NCBI GenBank assembly: GCA_019510435.1
Contig: JAEKKJ010000030.1
Span: 1 to 38,836, forward strand
Source of the DNA: Caulobacterales bacterium
Lineage (GTDB): Bacteria > Pseudomonadota > Alphaproteobacteria > Caulobacterales > Caulobacteraceae
Reading direction: 5' to 3'
DNA length: 38,836 nucleotides
Shown here: piece after piece, positions 29,000 through 36,963 of the stretch
How positions within the stretch are numbered: the stretch's first letter is position 1
Layout of the letters: every line of letters begins with the position of its first letter
Notes under the pieces: model-generated
The model's database searches: none
What the model was told of the DNA's origin: nothing
What the model saw: the letters and a program-made list of their open reading frames with translations, nothing else
Made by a program: the position numbers and the translations under genes

Positions 29000-31330
29000 T
29001 CAGGCCCCGAAGATCCAGGTGCTTGGCAGGGCGGACAGGGTCACGTTCACCAGCACCATCTGGGCGCCCCCGGTCATGCTGATCACCGTGTCGGCGCCCA
29101 CCTGGGCCAGGGTGTAGACCGTGCCGGGATCCACCATCACCCGGTCGCCCTCGCCGGCGTGGAAGTCGACAACCCGATCGAGGCCCGCGTCGCCGAAGGT
29201 GTGGAAGATGTCGGCGCCCGCGCCGCCCGTCATGGTGTCGTCGCCCTTGTCGCCCGAGACGAAGTCGTCGCCCGCATCGCCGAAGACCAGGTCGTTGTCC
29301 TGGCCTCCCCGGACGATGTCGTTGCCGGCGCCGCCTTCGCAGGTGTCGGCGCCCAGGTTGCCATAGACGAGGTCGGCGCCGTCGCCGCCGAACAGCAGGT
29401 CGCTGTCCTTGCCGCCCACCACCCAGTCGTCGCTGGTCCCGCCGACGGCGGTGTCGTTGCCCTGGTTGCCGTTGATGTCGTCGAAGCCGGCGCCGCCGAC
29501 GATGTAGTCGTTGCCTTCCTCGCCGCGCAGGTAGGTGGAGCCGGCTGCCGCGCCCGATCCTTGCCCGGCAAGGATCAGGTCGTTGCCGAGGCCGCCCCAC
29601 AGGGTGTCCGATCCGCCGCCGCCTTCGATCATGTCGTCGCCGGCGTAGCCGCGCAGCAGGTCGCTCCCGGCGCCGCCCGTGATGCTGTTGCTCCCGGCCA
29701 GCAGGCTGGAGAACATGTCCTGCGTCGCGTCATTGGCCAGCCAGTTCGCCATCGTCAGCAGCGGCGTCTGCCCGCCGTTGAAGAGGATGGAGAACGGCCC
29801 GCCATGGGCCTCGCTGTAGGAATAGGCCAGCGAGGTCAGGGTCCCGCCGTTCAGGTGGCCGAAATTGTCCTCCGAAAAGCCGAAGCCGTTGAGGCGCAGG
29901 CTCACGTCGCCGTCATGCGCCTCGACCGCTGTGTCGGTGGCGATGGTGATCACGGCGTTCAGCGCAGGGCTCAGGTGCGCCTGGTCCATGTTGCCGGCGA
30001 TGGTGGTGAACGCATCGCGGAACTGGGCGCCACTGGCCGAGGCGAACGGGACCTCGGGCTCGGCCGGGGGCGGGGCCGCGGTGACGAGGTTGTAGGCGAA
30101 GAGGCTCGAGCCGCCGAGGATGACGGCATCGTCGGCCTGACCGTCATCGTTGTGGCTGTCGACGAAGAGGTAGCGGGCCGAACTGGTGTCCACGAGGACG
30201 AAGTTGAAGGCGCCGCTGGCGATCTTCTGGTTCGCGATCGAGAGCGCGGCCGCGAAGCTGGTGGGCCCGGCGATCTCCGTAAGGGTGCCTTCGAGACCGC
30301 CGCCGCCGAACATCAGCCTGTCCCCGGGCTCCAGGTCGACGACGGTGTCGATATGGCCCTCGGTGACGCCGGAATCCCCCACGCCGAAGACGAACAGGTC
30401 GTTGCCCGCAGCGCCGGTCAGCATGTCCGCGCCGGCGCCGCCATCCAGGGTGTCCGCGCCGTCGCCGCCGTTCAGCGTGTCGGTCCCGCCGGCGCCGTGC
30501 AGGACGTCGGCGCCGCCCAGTCCGGACAGGTTGTCGGCGTCGGCGCCGCCGGTGAGGGTGTCGGCCCCCGCCGTGCCCTGACCGGGCGTGGGTGTCGGCG
30601 TCGGGGTGGGGGTTGGCGTCGGCGTGGGCGTGGGGGTCGGCGTCGGCTCGCCGCTTTGCAGCCCGACGATGTTGGCTCCGCTGATGTCGGCGAGGGTGCG
30701 GCCGGTGAGCATGACCGCATCGTCGGCCACGCCATTGTCGCCGGCAGAATCGGCGAACACCACCACGTCGGAGCCGACCTGTACGGCGACGTAGTTCGCC
30801 CCCGCGCCGATCAGGCCGTTGGCCGCAAATAGAGCCTGGTCGTAGGACCCCGCGCTGGTCTCCGTATAGTCCGTGGCCGTGGCGGCAGCGCCGAACACGA
30901 GGCGGTCTGCGCTGGACCAGTCGGTGATCTGGTCCACGCCTGCGGCCGCGACGCCGCTGTCGTGAACCCCGATGACAAAGGTGTCCGCGCCGGACCCGCC
31001 CGTCAGCATGTCGCGACCGGGGCCGCCCCAGATCACGTCGTCGCCGCTACCGCCGGAGAGGTTGTCCGCGCCGAAGCCGCCGATCGCCAGGTTGGAGCCA
31101 TCCGGGAAGATGGTCTGGGCGCCGGCCAGGCTCGGCCCGAACGTCACGCTGCGTCCGGTGACCGTCGAGCTGACGGTCAGCGACGCCGTGCTCGTGGCGG
31201 TCGCCGGGCTGAACTGCACGCGCTCGAAGCGAGCGGACTCGCCGCTTCCGGAGAAGAGCAGGGTGTCGGTCCCCGGGTTGAAGGCCGACGCCTGCGCCGA
31301 TGTAATGGTCTCGAAGAAATAGACGCTCAC
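29000..31330 (-). CDS. RTX calcium-binding protein 3, large multi-module
   Basis: The 776-residue protein has an N-terminal head (about 1-85, YFFETITSAQASAFNPGTDT) shared with the gene at 33135-35258. RTX blades and two copies of the ~90-residue module follow, separated by a (PT)10P linker of 21 residues. Next comes a ~130-residue domain (AHLSPALNAVITIATDTAVE ... ANWLANDATQDMF) with a counterpart in the protein encoded at 36964-38076. It ends with the shared cassette and ALPSTWIFGA. There is one Cys (ADTCEGG). GTG at 31330 was chosen because the protein then aligns with MATYSFETITAAQA of its relative; the frame extends to an ATG at 31381 with unrelated sequence. Type I secretion is predicted. 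Confidence 0.85.
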   Translation of the reverse strand: MSVYFFETITSAQASAFNPGTDTLLFSGSGESARFERVQFSPATATSTASLTVSSTVTGRSVTFGPSLAGAQTIFPDGSNLAIGGFGADNLSGGSGDDVIWGGPGRDMLTGGSGADTFVIGVHDSGVAAAGVDQITDWSSADRLVFGAAATATDYTETSAGSYDQALFAANGLIGAGANYVAVQVGSDVVVFADSAGDNGVADDAVMLTGRTLADISGANIVGLQSGEPTPTPTPTPTPTPTPTPTPTPGQGTAGADTLTGGADADNLSGLGGADVLHGAGGTDTLNGGDGADTLDGGAGADMLTGAAGNDLFVFGVGDSGVTEGHIDTVVDLEPGDRLMFGGGGLEGTLTEIAGPTSFAAALSIANQKIASGAFNFVLVDTSSARYLFVDSHNDDGQADDAVILGGSSLFAYNLVTAAPPPAEPEVPFASASGAQFRDAFTTIAGNMDQAHLSPALNAVITIATDTAVEAHDGDVSLRLNGFGFSEDNFGHLNGGTLTSLAYSYSEAHGGPFSILFNGGQTPLLTMANWLANDATQDMFSSLLAGSNSITGGAGSDLLRGYAGDDMIEGGGGSDTLWGGLGNDLILAGQGSGAAAGSTYLRGEEGNDYIVGGAGFDDINGNQGNDTAVGGTSDDWVVGGKDSDLLFGGDGADLVYGNLGADTCEGGAGNDIVRGGQDNDLVFGDAGDDFVSGDKGDDTMTGGAGADIFHTFGDAGLDRVVDFHAGEGDRVMVDPGTVYTLAQVGADTVISMTGGAQMVLVNVTLSALPSTWIFGA
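30584..30646. repeat. Hexamer tandem repeat encoding (PT)10P
   Basis: Sixty-three bases of degenerate GTSGGB-type hexamers encode a 21-residue Pro-Thr linker in RTX protein 3. Such repeats can change length by slippage in steps of two residues without a frameshift. Confidence 0.85.
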
Positions 31331-31461
31331 CAGACCCCCCCAGGCCCCGCCGCGCCACTGTTGCGCCGGCGCGCCGAACATACGGTGAAGGTCGGTTTCG
31401 GCTCAACCCCCGCTCGCTCGATCGGCGAATTGCGACCGGTGAGCGCGCCGGCCGGCCGCGG

Positions 31462-32997
31462 TCATGCCCCGAAGATCCAGGCGCCGGTGAGCGTGCTCAT
31501 CTGCACGCCCACCAGAACCATCTGGCCGCCGCCGGTCATTGAGATCACCGTGTCGGCGCCCGCCTGGGCCACCGTGAATTGCGTGCCCGGATCCAGCATC
31601 ACCCGGTCGCCCTCGGACAGGTGGAAATCCAGCACCCGGTCGAGCCCCGCGTCGCCAAAGGTGTGGAAGAGGTCCGCGCCGGCGCCGCCCATGACCGTGT
31701 CGTCGCCCTTGTCGCCGGAGACGAAGTCGTCGCCGGCGCCGCCGGTCAGGCTGTCGTTGTCCTGGCCCCCGCGGACGATGTCGTTGCCGCCGCCGCCGTC
31801 GCAGGTGTCGGCGCCGAGGTTGCCGTAGACCAGGTTCTGGCCGTCGCTGCCCATCAGGCTGTCGTTGTCCTTGCCGCCGACGACCCAGTCGTCGCCGCCG
31901 CCGGAGACGCAGGTGTCGTTGCCCTGGTTGCCGTTGATGTCGTCGAAGCCGGTCCCGCCGACGATGGAGTCCGCGCCGCTGCCGCCGCGCAGGTAGTTGG
32001 TTCCGGCGTCCGCGGAGATGGTGTCCGCACCCGAGGCGCCGAGGATGGTGTGATCGCCGGCGCCGGCGGCCCGCAACGCCACGCCCGTTGCGCCCATGGC
32101 CTCCAGGATCTTCACCGCCCCGCTGACCGTGGCCGAGACCGACGACTTCAGCTCCGTGCCGTTGACGATATCGAACTTGGCGTTCTCGCCCGAGACCAGG
32201 GTGGTGGTGACGGTGATCGGGCCGCTCAGGTCCGCGCCGGTGAAGGTGATGGTCTGGGCGCCGGTGAGGCCGGTCTGGAGCGAATAGCCGCCGGTGGAGA
32301 AATTGTCGGTCGACGCACCGGAGACGCTGACGTGCAGGCCGGCGCGCGCCTCGCCCACTGTGTAGAAGTCGTCGCCGTTGGTGTCGTCGTAGGCGACGCC
32401 CAGGATGAAGGCGCCGCTATGCGAGCGCACGCCGAGGTCCTCGGTGACCACCTCGGGGCCCACCTGGGTGGCGGCGTTGTTTTCATGGACGAGGGCGATG
32501 CCGATCTCGCGGAAGTCGGCGTCCATGATGTTGTCGCGGTGGCCCGCCGGCGACTGCATGCCGTTCGGGCCGTTGCCCCAGTCGACCATGAAGCCGGCAT
32601 GGGCCTGCAGCGGGGAGGTGGCGAAGGCGAAGACGTTCTCGCCGGCGAAGCTGAAGTTGTAGCCGGCGTTGGTGAAGCGCGCGCCCAGGTCGGCCTCGCC
32701 CGGCGCCTGGTGGGTCTGGCTGTCGGCGGCGATCATGGCCGCGTCGTGGCCCTGGGCGGCGGTGGAGAGCGCGTCATTCCACGCCAGCGGCTGGACCGGC
32801 GTCAATGCGCTCAGGGCCTGGAAGAGGACCGGTCCCGACACGGCGAAGAAGCGCAGGGCCGAATTGATGTCCGCGTTCGCCGAGGTCGCGACGGTCCCGT
32901 AGCCGGAGATGTAGCGCGCGGCGTCCCCCAGCGGGTCCAGGCGCGCGGCGTTGATATATTCGAGGAGCTGCTGCTCCTCGGCCGTGGGCTCGGGCAA
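31462..32997 (-). CDS. RTX protein 4 with N-terminal CAP/SCP domain
   Basis: The 511-residue protein has a CAP (SCP/PR-1-like) domain at about 5-190, with LLEYINAARLDPLGDAARYI, His84, AGENVF (118-123) and GHRDNIMDADFREIGIA (His153). A beta-rich, SdrD/CnaB-like linker domain follows (about 195-315: GVAYDDTNGDDFYTVGEARA). The shared RTX cassette and tail SEGDRVMLDPG ... STLTGAWIFGA complete it. Cys occurs only at two cassette positions, 36 residues apart. The TTG start is supported by AGGGGAGG five bases upstream. Bacterial CAP domains have varied or unknown roles, often in surface or calcium-dependent settings. Secretion by a type I system is inferred. Confidence 0.87.
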   Translation of the reverse strand: MPEPTAEEQQLLEYINAARLDPLGDAARYISGYGTVATSANADINSALRFFAVSGPVLFQALSALTPVQPLAWNDALSTAAQGHDAAMIAADSQTHQAPGEADLGARFTNAGYNFSFAGENVFAFATSPLQAHAGFMVDWGNGPNGMQSPAGHRDNIMDADFREIGIALVHENNAATQVGPEVVTEDLGVRSHSGAFILGVAYDDTNGDDFYTVGEARAGLHVSVSGASTDNFSTGGYSLQTGLTGAQTITFTGADLSGPITVTTTLVSGENAKFDIVNGTELKSSVSATVSGAVKILEAMGATGVALRAAGAGDHTILGASGADTISADAGTNYLRGGSGADSIVGGTGFDDINGNQGNDTCVSGGGDDWVVGGKDNDSLMGSDGQNLVYGNLGADTCDGGGGNDIVRGGQDNDSLTGGAGDDFVSGDKGDDTVMGGAGADLFHTFGDAGLDRVLDFHLSEGDRVMLDPGTQFTVAQAGADTVISMTGGGQMVLVGVQMSTLTGAWIFGA

Positions 32998-33002
32998 TTC
33001 GA

Positions 33003-33010
33003 CCTCCCCT
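33003..33010 (-). promoter_or_regulatory. Strong ribosome binding site for a TTG start
   Basis: AGGGGAGG on the minus strand lies five bases upstream of the TTG at 32997 that starts the CAP-RTX gene. It decides the start, because no ATG or GTG fits. Confidence 0.8.
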
Positions 33011-33134
33011 GCGGCGCGGGCGCCCCTACCCTATTACGTGGCGGCGGGCGGGCCGGCTTCGTCCCTTGGATGGACAACCGCTTGATACGCCTGGCGGTTC
33101 GGCCCGCCCAGCCGCATCTCGCCGCAGCGAGGGA

Positions 33135-35258
33135 TCAGGCCCCGAAGATCCAGCCGCTGGGCAGGCTGGCCATATCGACCCCCACCAGCACCATCTGGCC
33201 GCCGCCGGTCATGTTGATCACCGTGTCTGCGCCCACCTGGGCCAGGGTGTAGACCGTCCCGGGATCGAGCTGCACCCGGTCCCCTTCGGCGGCGTGGAAG
33301 TCGGTCACCCGGTCGAGCCCGGCATCCCCGAAGGTGTGGAAGAGGTCGGCGCCCGCGCCGCCGGTCAGGGTGTCGTCACCCTTGTCGCCGGAGAGGTAGT
33401 CGTTGCCTGCGCCCCCGCTCAGGCTGTCGTTGTCCTGGCCGCCGCGCATCACGTCGGCGCCGTCGCCGCCGCTTAGCGTGTCCGCGCCCAGGTTGCCATA
33501 GATGAGGTCGTCGCCCGCGTCGCCGGACAGGCTGTCGTTGTCCTTGCCGCCCACGACCCAGTCGTCGCCGCCGCCGCCGGACGCGGTGTCGGCGCCGGCG
33601 TTGCCGTTGATGTCGTCGAAGTCGTCGCCGCCCGAGAGGCTGTCGGCGCCGTCGTCGCCGCGCAGATAGTCCTCGCCGGACCCGCCCTGCAGGACGTCGT
33701 CCCCGGTCCCGCCGCGCAGGATGTCGGCGCCCTCGCCGCCGGCCACGGTGTCGTTGCCGGCGCCGCCGTCGATCAGGTCGTTGCCGCCGCCGGCGTCGTA
33801 GTTCTGGGCGCCGTCGCCCAGGCCCAGGATGTCGTCGCCGGCCGTGCCCTTCTGCGCGGTCGGCTCGAGGCCTGGCGTGGTCGGGGCCGTGGTCGCGGAC
33901 CCCACAATGCCGATGTTGGCGGCCGAGATGTCGTCCAGCGTGTGGCCGGTCAGCGCCACCGCCTGCTCCACGCGCGGGGCGAAGACGAAGAGGTCGTGGC
34001 CCACCTGGGCGACCGTATATTCGACCCCCTGGCCCTTGTAGCCGGCCACGGCCTGTTCCCGGGCCGCCGCGTAGCTGTCGACGGTGATCTCGCGGTAGTT
34101 GGCGACGCTGGCGACGGCCGCGCCGCTGAACAGGATGTGGTCGTCGGCGGACCAGTCGACGATGTGGTCGAGCCCGCCCGGGTCGTCGCCGGCGGGGCTG
34201 TCGCCGGGGGTCAGGTAGAAGGTGTCGACGCCGCCGCCGCCGGCCAGGCTGTCGTGGCCCGGGCCGCCGTTCAGGTAGTCGGCGCCGTCGCCGGCCTGCA
34301 GGGAATCGTCGCCCCCGCCGCCCAGGAGGCTGTCCAGGCCGGCCCCGCCTTGCAGGACGTCATTGCCGTCGCCGCCGGTCAGCCGATCGTCGCCGTCCAG
34401 CCCGGAGATGGTGTCGGACCCGCGGCCGCCCTCCAGGCTGTCCGCGCCTGCCGTCCCCGTCAGGCTGACGGGATCCGTCGTGGCGATCGGGGACGGAGAG
34501 GTCGTGGGGGTTGGCGGCGTGGTGGGGGGCGGCGTGGTGGGGGGCGGCGTGGTCGGTGTCGGTTCGGTGTGCGTCGCGCCCGCAATGTCGCCGAACCCGA
34601 TGTCGTCCAGGCGCCGGCCGACCAGGGTGACGGCGTCGTCCGCGTGGCCGTTGTCGCCGCGCGAGTCGGCGAACACCAGGACGTCGCTCCCGACCGCCAC
34701 CGCCACATAGTCGATGACGCCGCCGGCGATGCGGTCGTTGGCGAGGGCCAGGGCGTCGGTGAAGCTCGCCGCCGACAGCTCCACATAGTTCGTGGCGGTA
34801 CCGGCGGCGCCGGCGAACAGCAGCTTGTCGCCGGCGGTCCAGTCCATCACCCGGTCCATACCGTCGCCGGTGGCCGCGGACGTGCCGGGCGAGACGTAGA
34901 ACACGTCCGCCCCGCCGCCGCCGTACAGCAGGTCCGCCGCGCCGGCGCCGGTCAGGGTGTCCGCGCCCTCGCCGCCGTAGAGCGCATCGCGCCCGGCGCC
35001 GCCCACCACATATTCGCCCGCCGCCGTGCCCACCTGCAGGCGCGAGCCGTCGGTGAAGCTGGTGGCGTGCTCGCCCAGCAGGCCGCCGGGCAGGATGACC
35101 GTGCGTCCGGCCGCACTGGTGATGGCGGCCGTGGCGCCGCTCAGGACGACGTGCTGCCCGGCCGCGGTCTCACCGGCGCCGAAGACCAGCGTGTCGGCGG
35201 TGGGCGAAAAACCCCTCGCCTGCGCCGCCGTGATCGTCTCGAAACTGTAAGTCGCCAT
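33135..35258 (-). CDS. RTX calcium-binding protein 5, large multi-module
   Basis: The 707-residue protein begins with the same head as RTX protein 3 (MATYSFETITAAQARGFSPT). It then alternates RTX blades with two copies of the ~90-residue module (MDRVMDWTAGDKLLFAGAAG ... VLVFADSRGDNGHADDAVTL and LDHIVDWSADDHILFSGAAV ... LFVFAPRVEQAVALTG). A Pro/Thr linker (TTPPPTTPPPTTPPTPTT) joins them. It ends with the shared cassette and MASLPSGWIFGA. It is the only cassette protein here with no Cys at all. The upstream 151 bases are AT-richer than the surroundings, so it probably has its own promoter. Confidence 0.86.
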   Translation of the reverse strand: MATYSFETITAAQARGFSPTADTLVFGAGETAAGQHVVLSGATAAITSAAGRTVILPGGLLGEHATSFTDGSRLQVGTAAGEYVVGGAGRDALYGGEGADTLTGAGAADLLYGGGGADVFYVSPGTSAATGDGMDRVMDWTAGDKLLFAGAAGTATNYVELSAASFTDALALANDRIAGGVIDYVAVAVGSDVLVFADSRGDNGHADDAVTLVGRRLDDIGFGDIAGATHTEPTPTTPPPTTPPPTTPPTPTTSPSPIATTDPVSLTGTAGADSLEGGRGSDTISGLDGDDRLTGGDGNDVLQGGAGLDSLLGGGGDDSLQAGDGADYLNGGPGHDSLAGGGGVDTFYLTPGDSPAGDDPGGLDHIVDWSADDHILFSGAAVASVANYREITVDSYAAAREQAVAGYKGQGVEYTVAQVGHDLFVFAPRVEQAVALTGHTLDDISAANIGIVGSATTAPTTPGLEPTAQKGTAGDDILGLGDGAQNYDAGGGNDLIDGGAGNDTVAGGEGADILRGGTGDDVLQGGSGEDYLRGDDGADSLSGGDDFDDINGNAGADTASGGGGDDWVVGGKDNDSLSGDAGDDLIYGNLGADTLSGGDGADVMRGGQDNDSLSGGAGNDYLSGDKGDDTLTGGAGADLFHTFGDAGLDRVTDFHAAEGDRVQLDPGTVYTLAQVGADTVINMTGGGQMVLVGVDMASLPSGWIFGA
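34516..34553. repeat. 15-bp tandem repeat in the Pro/Thr linker
   Basis: GGCGTGGTGGGGGGC occurs twice exactly (34516-34530, 34531-34545) and a third copy begins at 34546. It encodes TTPPP units of RTX protein 5. Copy-number change would add or remove five residues in frame. Confidence 0.8.
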
Positions 35259-35409
35259 AGAACCCCACCATTCTTCGAGGTGTTTATGGCGATCGGCGTT
35301 ATGCGATTACAAGGTTAAGATCAAAATAAGCACAGCCATTTACTTGGCGTAGACTGTGGCGCAGCCTCAAGACTGCGCCAATTTCTAGCCCATCTCCTGC
35401 GGCGCTGGC
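35259..35409. other. AT-richer intergenic region between RTX genes 5 and 6
   Basis: The part near 35290-35345 is markedly AT-rich for this genome and lies upstream of RTX gene 5. TTGATC (minus strand, around 35319) followed after 17 bases by TAACGC is a weak promoter candidate. The other end holds an 8-bp stem (35357-35364 with 35373-35380), about 30 bases beyond the stop of RTX gene 6, which may act as its terminator. Confidence 0.4.
35357..35380 (-). terminator. Candidate hairpin after RTX gene 6
   Basis: TGGCGCAG and CTGCGCCA pair around an eight-base loop. On the minus strand no clear T-run follows, so the call is weak. Confidence 0.35.
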
Positions 35410-36867
35410 TCAGGCGCCGAAGAGCCAGCCGGTGGGCAAGCTTGCCATGTCGACCCCCACCAGGATCATCTGGCCACCGCCGGTCATGTTGATGACCGTG
35501 TCCGCGCCCACCTGGGCGACGGTGTAGACCGTCCCGGGATCGAGCTGCACCCGGTCCCCTTCGGCGGCGTGGAAGTCGGTCACCCGATCGAGCCCCGCAT
35601 CCCCGAAGGTGTGGAAGATGTCCGCGCCTGCGCCGCCCGTCATGGTGTCCGAGCCCTTGTCGCCGGAGACGAAGTCGTCGCCCGCCCCGCCCGTCACCAC
35701 GTCGTTGTCCTGGCCGCCGCGGACGATGTCGTTGCCGGCCCCGCCGTCGCAGGTGTCGTTGCCGAGGTTGCCGTAGACGAGGTTCTGGCCGTCGGAGCCC
35801 ACCAGGCTGTCGTTGTCCTTGCCGCCGACCACCCAGTCGTCCCCGCCCCCGGAGACGCAGGTGTCGTTGCCGGCGTTGCCGTTGATATCGTCGAAGCCGG
35901 TTCCGCCGACGATGGAGTCGTTGCCCTCGTCGCCGCGCAGGTAGTTCACGCCGCTGCCGCCGTCGATGCGGTCGTCGCCGGCCTTGCCGCCCAGGGTGTC
36001 GTTGCCGGCCCCGCCCATGAGCGTGTCGGCGCCGATGCCGCCCGAGAGGGTGTCGTCGGCCGCCAGGCCGGTGAACCGCGAGCCGCCCGCGTCCGCGATC
36101 GGGCTGGAGACGGTGGTCAGGCCGATGTCACGGAAGAAGGCCAGGTCGATCTGGTCGATGTACCAGCGCCCGCCGTTGGCCGTGCCGCCGGAGGCCGCGA
36201 AGGTGGACCCCTCCATCAGGTTGAAATCGAGCCCGTCGGCGCCGACCCGGCCGTAGTGGTGGTAGTCGTTGACCACCCCGTCGGCGAGCGGCACCGGGCC
36301 GCCGTAGACCGCCTCGGCGTTGGGGCCGGTGAAGACCGGATGCCCGTTCTGGGTCTGGACGAAGGTGTCGTAGGTCGACTCGAAGCCGCCGCTGACGACC
36401 CCTGTGTTGCCGTCGCCCCGCCCGTTGAAGCCGAGGGCGTGCCCCAGCTCGTGCAGGAAGAAGGTGACGGCGTCGAACTTGCCCGCCGCCACCGGCGCCG
36501 AACGGGTCATCGGGTCCGGATCGAGCCAGAGCGAGTTCGCCAGATAGCTGGGCGGCAGGTTGATCTGGATGTCCGGCGTGGCGCCGTTCGGGTCGATCCC
36601 CGAGCGCAGCTCGGCCACGGCGCCCTCGTAGAGCACGGTCTTGCCGTTCAGGATGTCGCCGGTGTTCACGGCGGCGGTCGAGGCGCCCGATCCGACGGCG
36701 GCGCCGCTGAGGTCCACCTGCACCACCACGTCCAGGACGCCCAGGCCGGTGATGTGCCGCGAATAGATCTCCATCGCCCCGCGCAGGTTGTCGAGCACGG
36801 CGGCGGACTGCGACGCGGTAAGCGCGCCGGTGGGGTCGCTAAGCGCGACCGTGTACTGGAAAGGCAA
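35410..36867 (-). CDS. RTX protein 6 with N-terminal metalloprotease-like domain
   Basis: The 485-residue protein has a catalytic-looking domain (about 1-250) with HELGHALGFNG (His139, Glu140, His143), then TYDTFVQTQNG and FNLMEGS, a pattern of secreted bacterial zinc metalloproteases. The third metzincin histidine (HExxHxxGxxH) is replaced by Gly149; Asp152 or a later residue could substitute. RTX blades, the shared cassette and MASLPTGWLFGA follow. Two Cys lie 36 residues apart in the cassette and there are none elsewhere. TTG at 36867 has GGAG seven bases upstream. The upper cassette resembles RTX protein 4 while the tail resembles RTX protein 5. Type I secretion is inferred. Confidence 0.85.
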   Translation of the reverse strand: MPFQYTVALSDPTGALTASQSAAVLDNLRGAMEIYSRHITGLGVLDVVVQVDLSGAAVGSGASTAAVNTGDILNGKTVLYEGAVAELRSGIDPNGATPDIQINLPPSYLANSLWLDPDPMTRSAPVAAGKFDAVTFFLHELGHALGFNGRGDGNTGVVSGGFESTYDTFVQTQNGHPVFTGPNAEAVYGGPVPLADGVVNDYHHYGRVGADGLDFNLMEGSTFAASGGTANGGRWYIDQIDLAFFRDIGLTTVSSPIADAGGSRFTGLAADDTLSGGIGADTLMGGAGNDTLGGKAGDDRIDGGSGVNYLRGDEGNDSIVGGTGFDDINGNAGNDTCVSGGGDDWVVGGKDNDSLVGSDGQNLVYGNLGNDTCDGGAGNDIVRGGQDNDVVTGGAGDDFVSGDKGSDTMTGGAGADIFHTFGDAGLDRVTDFHAAEGDRVQLDPGTVYTVAQVGADTVINMTGGGQMILVGVDMASLPTGWLFGA

Positions 36868-36963
36868 GGAGACGCTCCGACTGGCGCGGCCCCCACGGCG
36901 ACGCTGCCTGAGGTTGTGGCAGGCAGACGTTGACGAGGCGTGACCGTAGGCCCGGCGCCGGCG

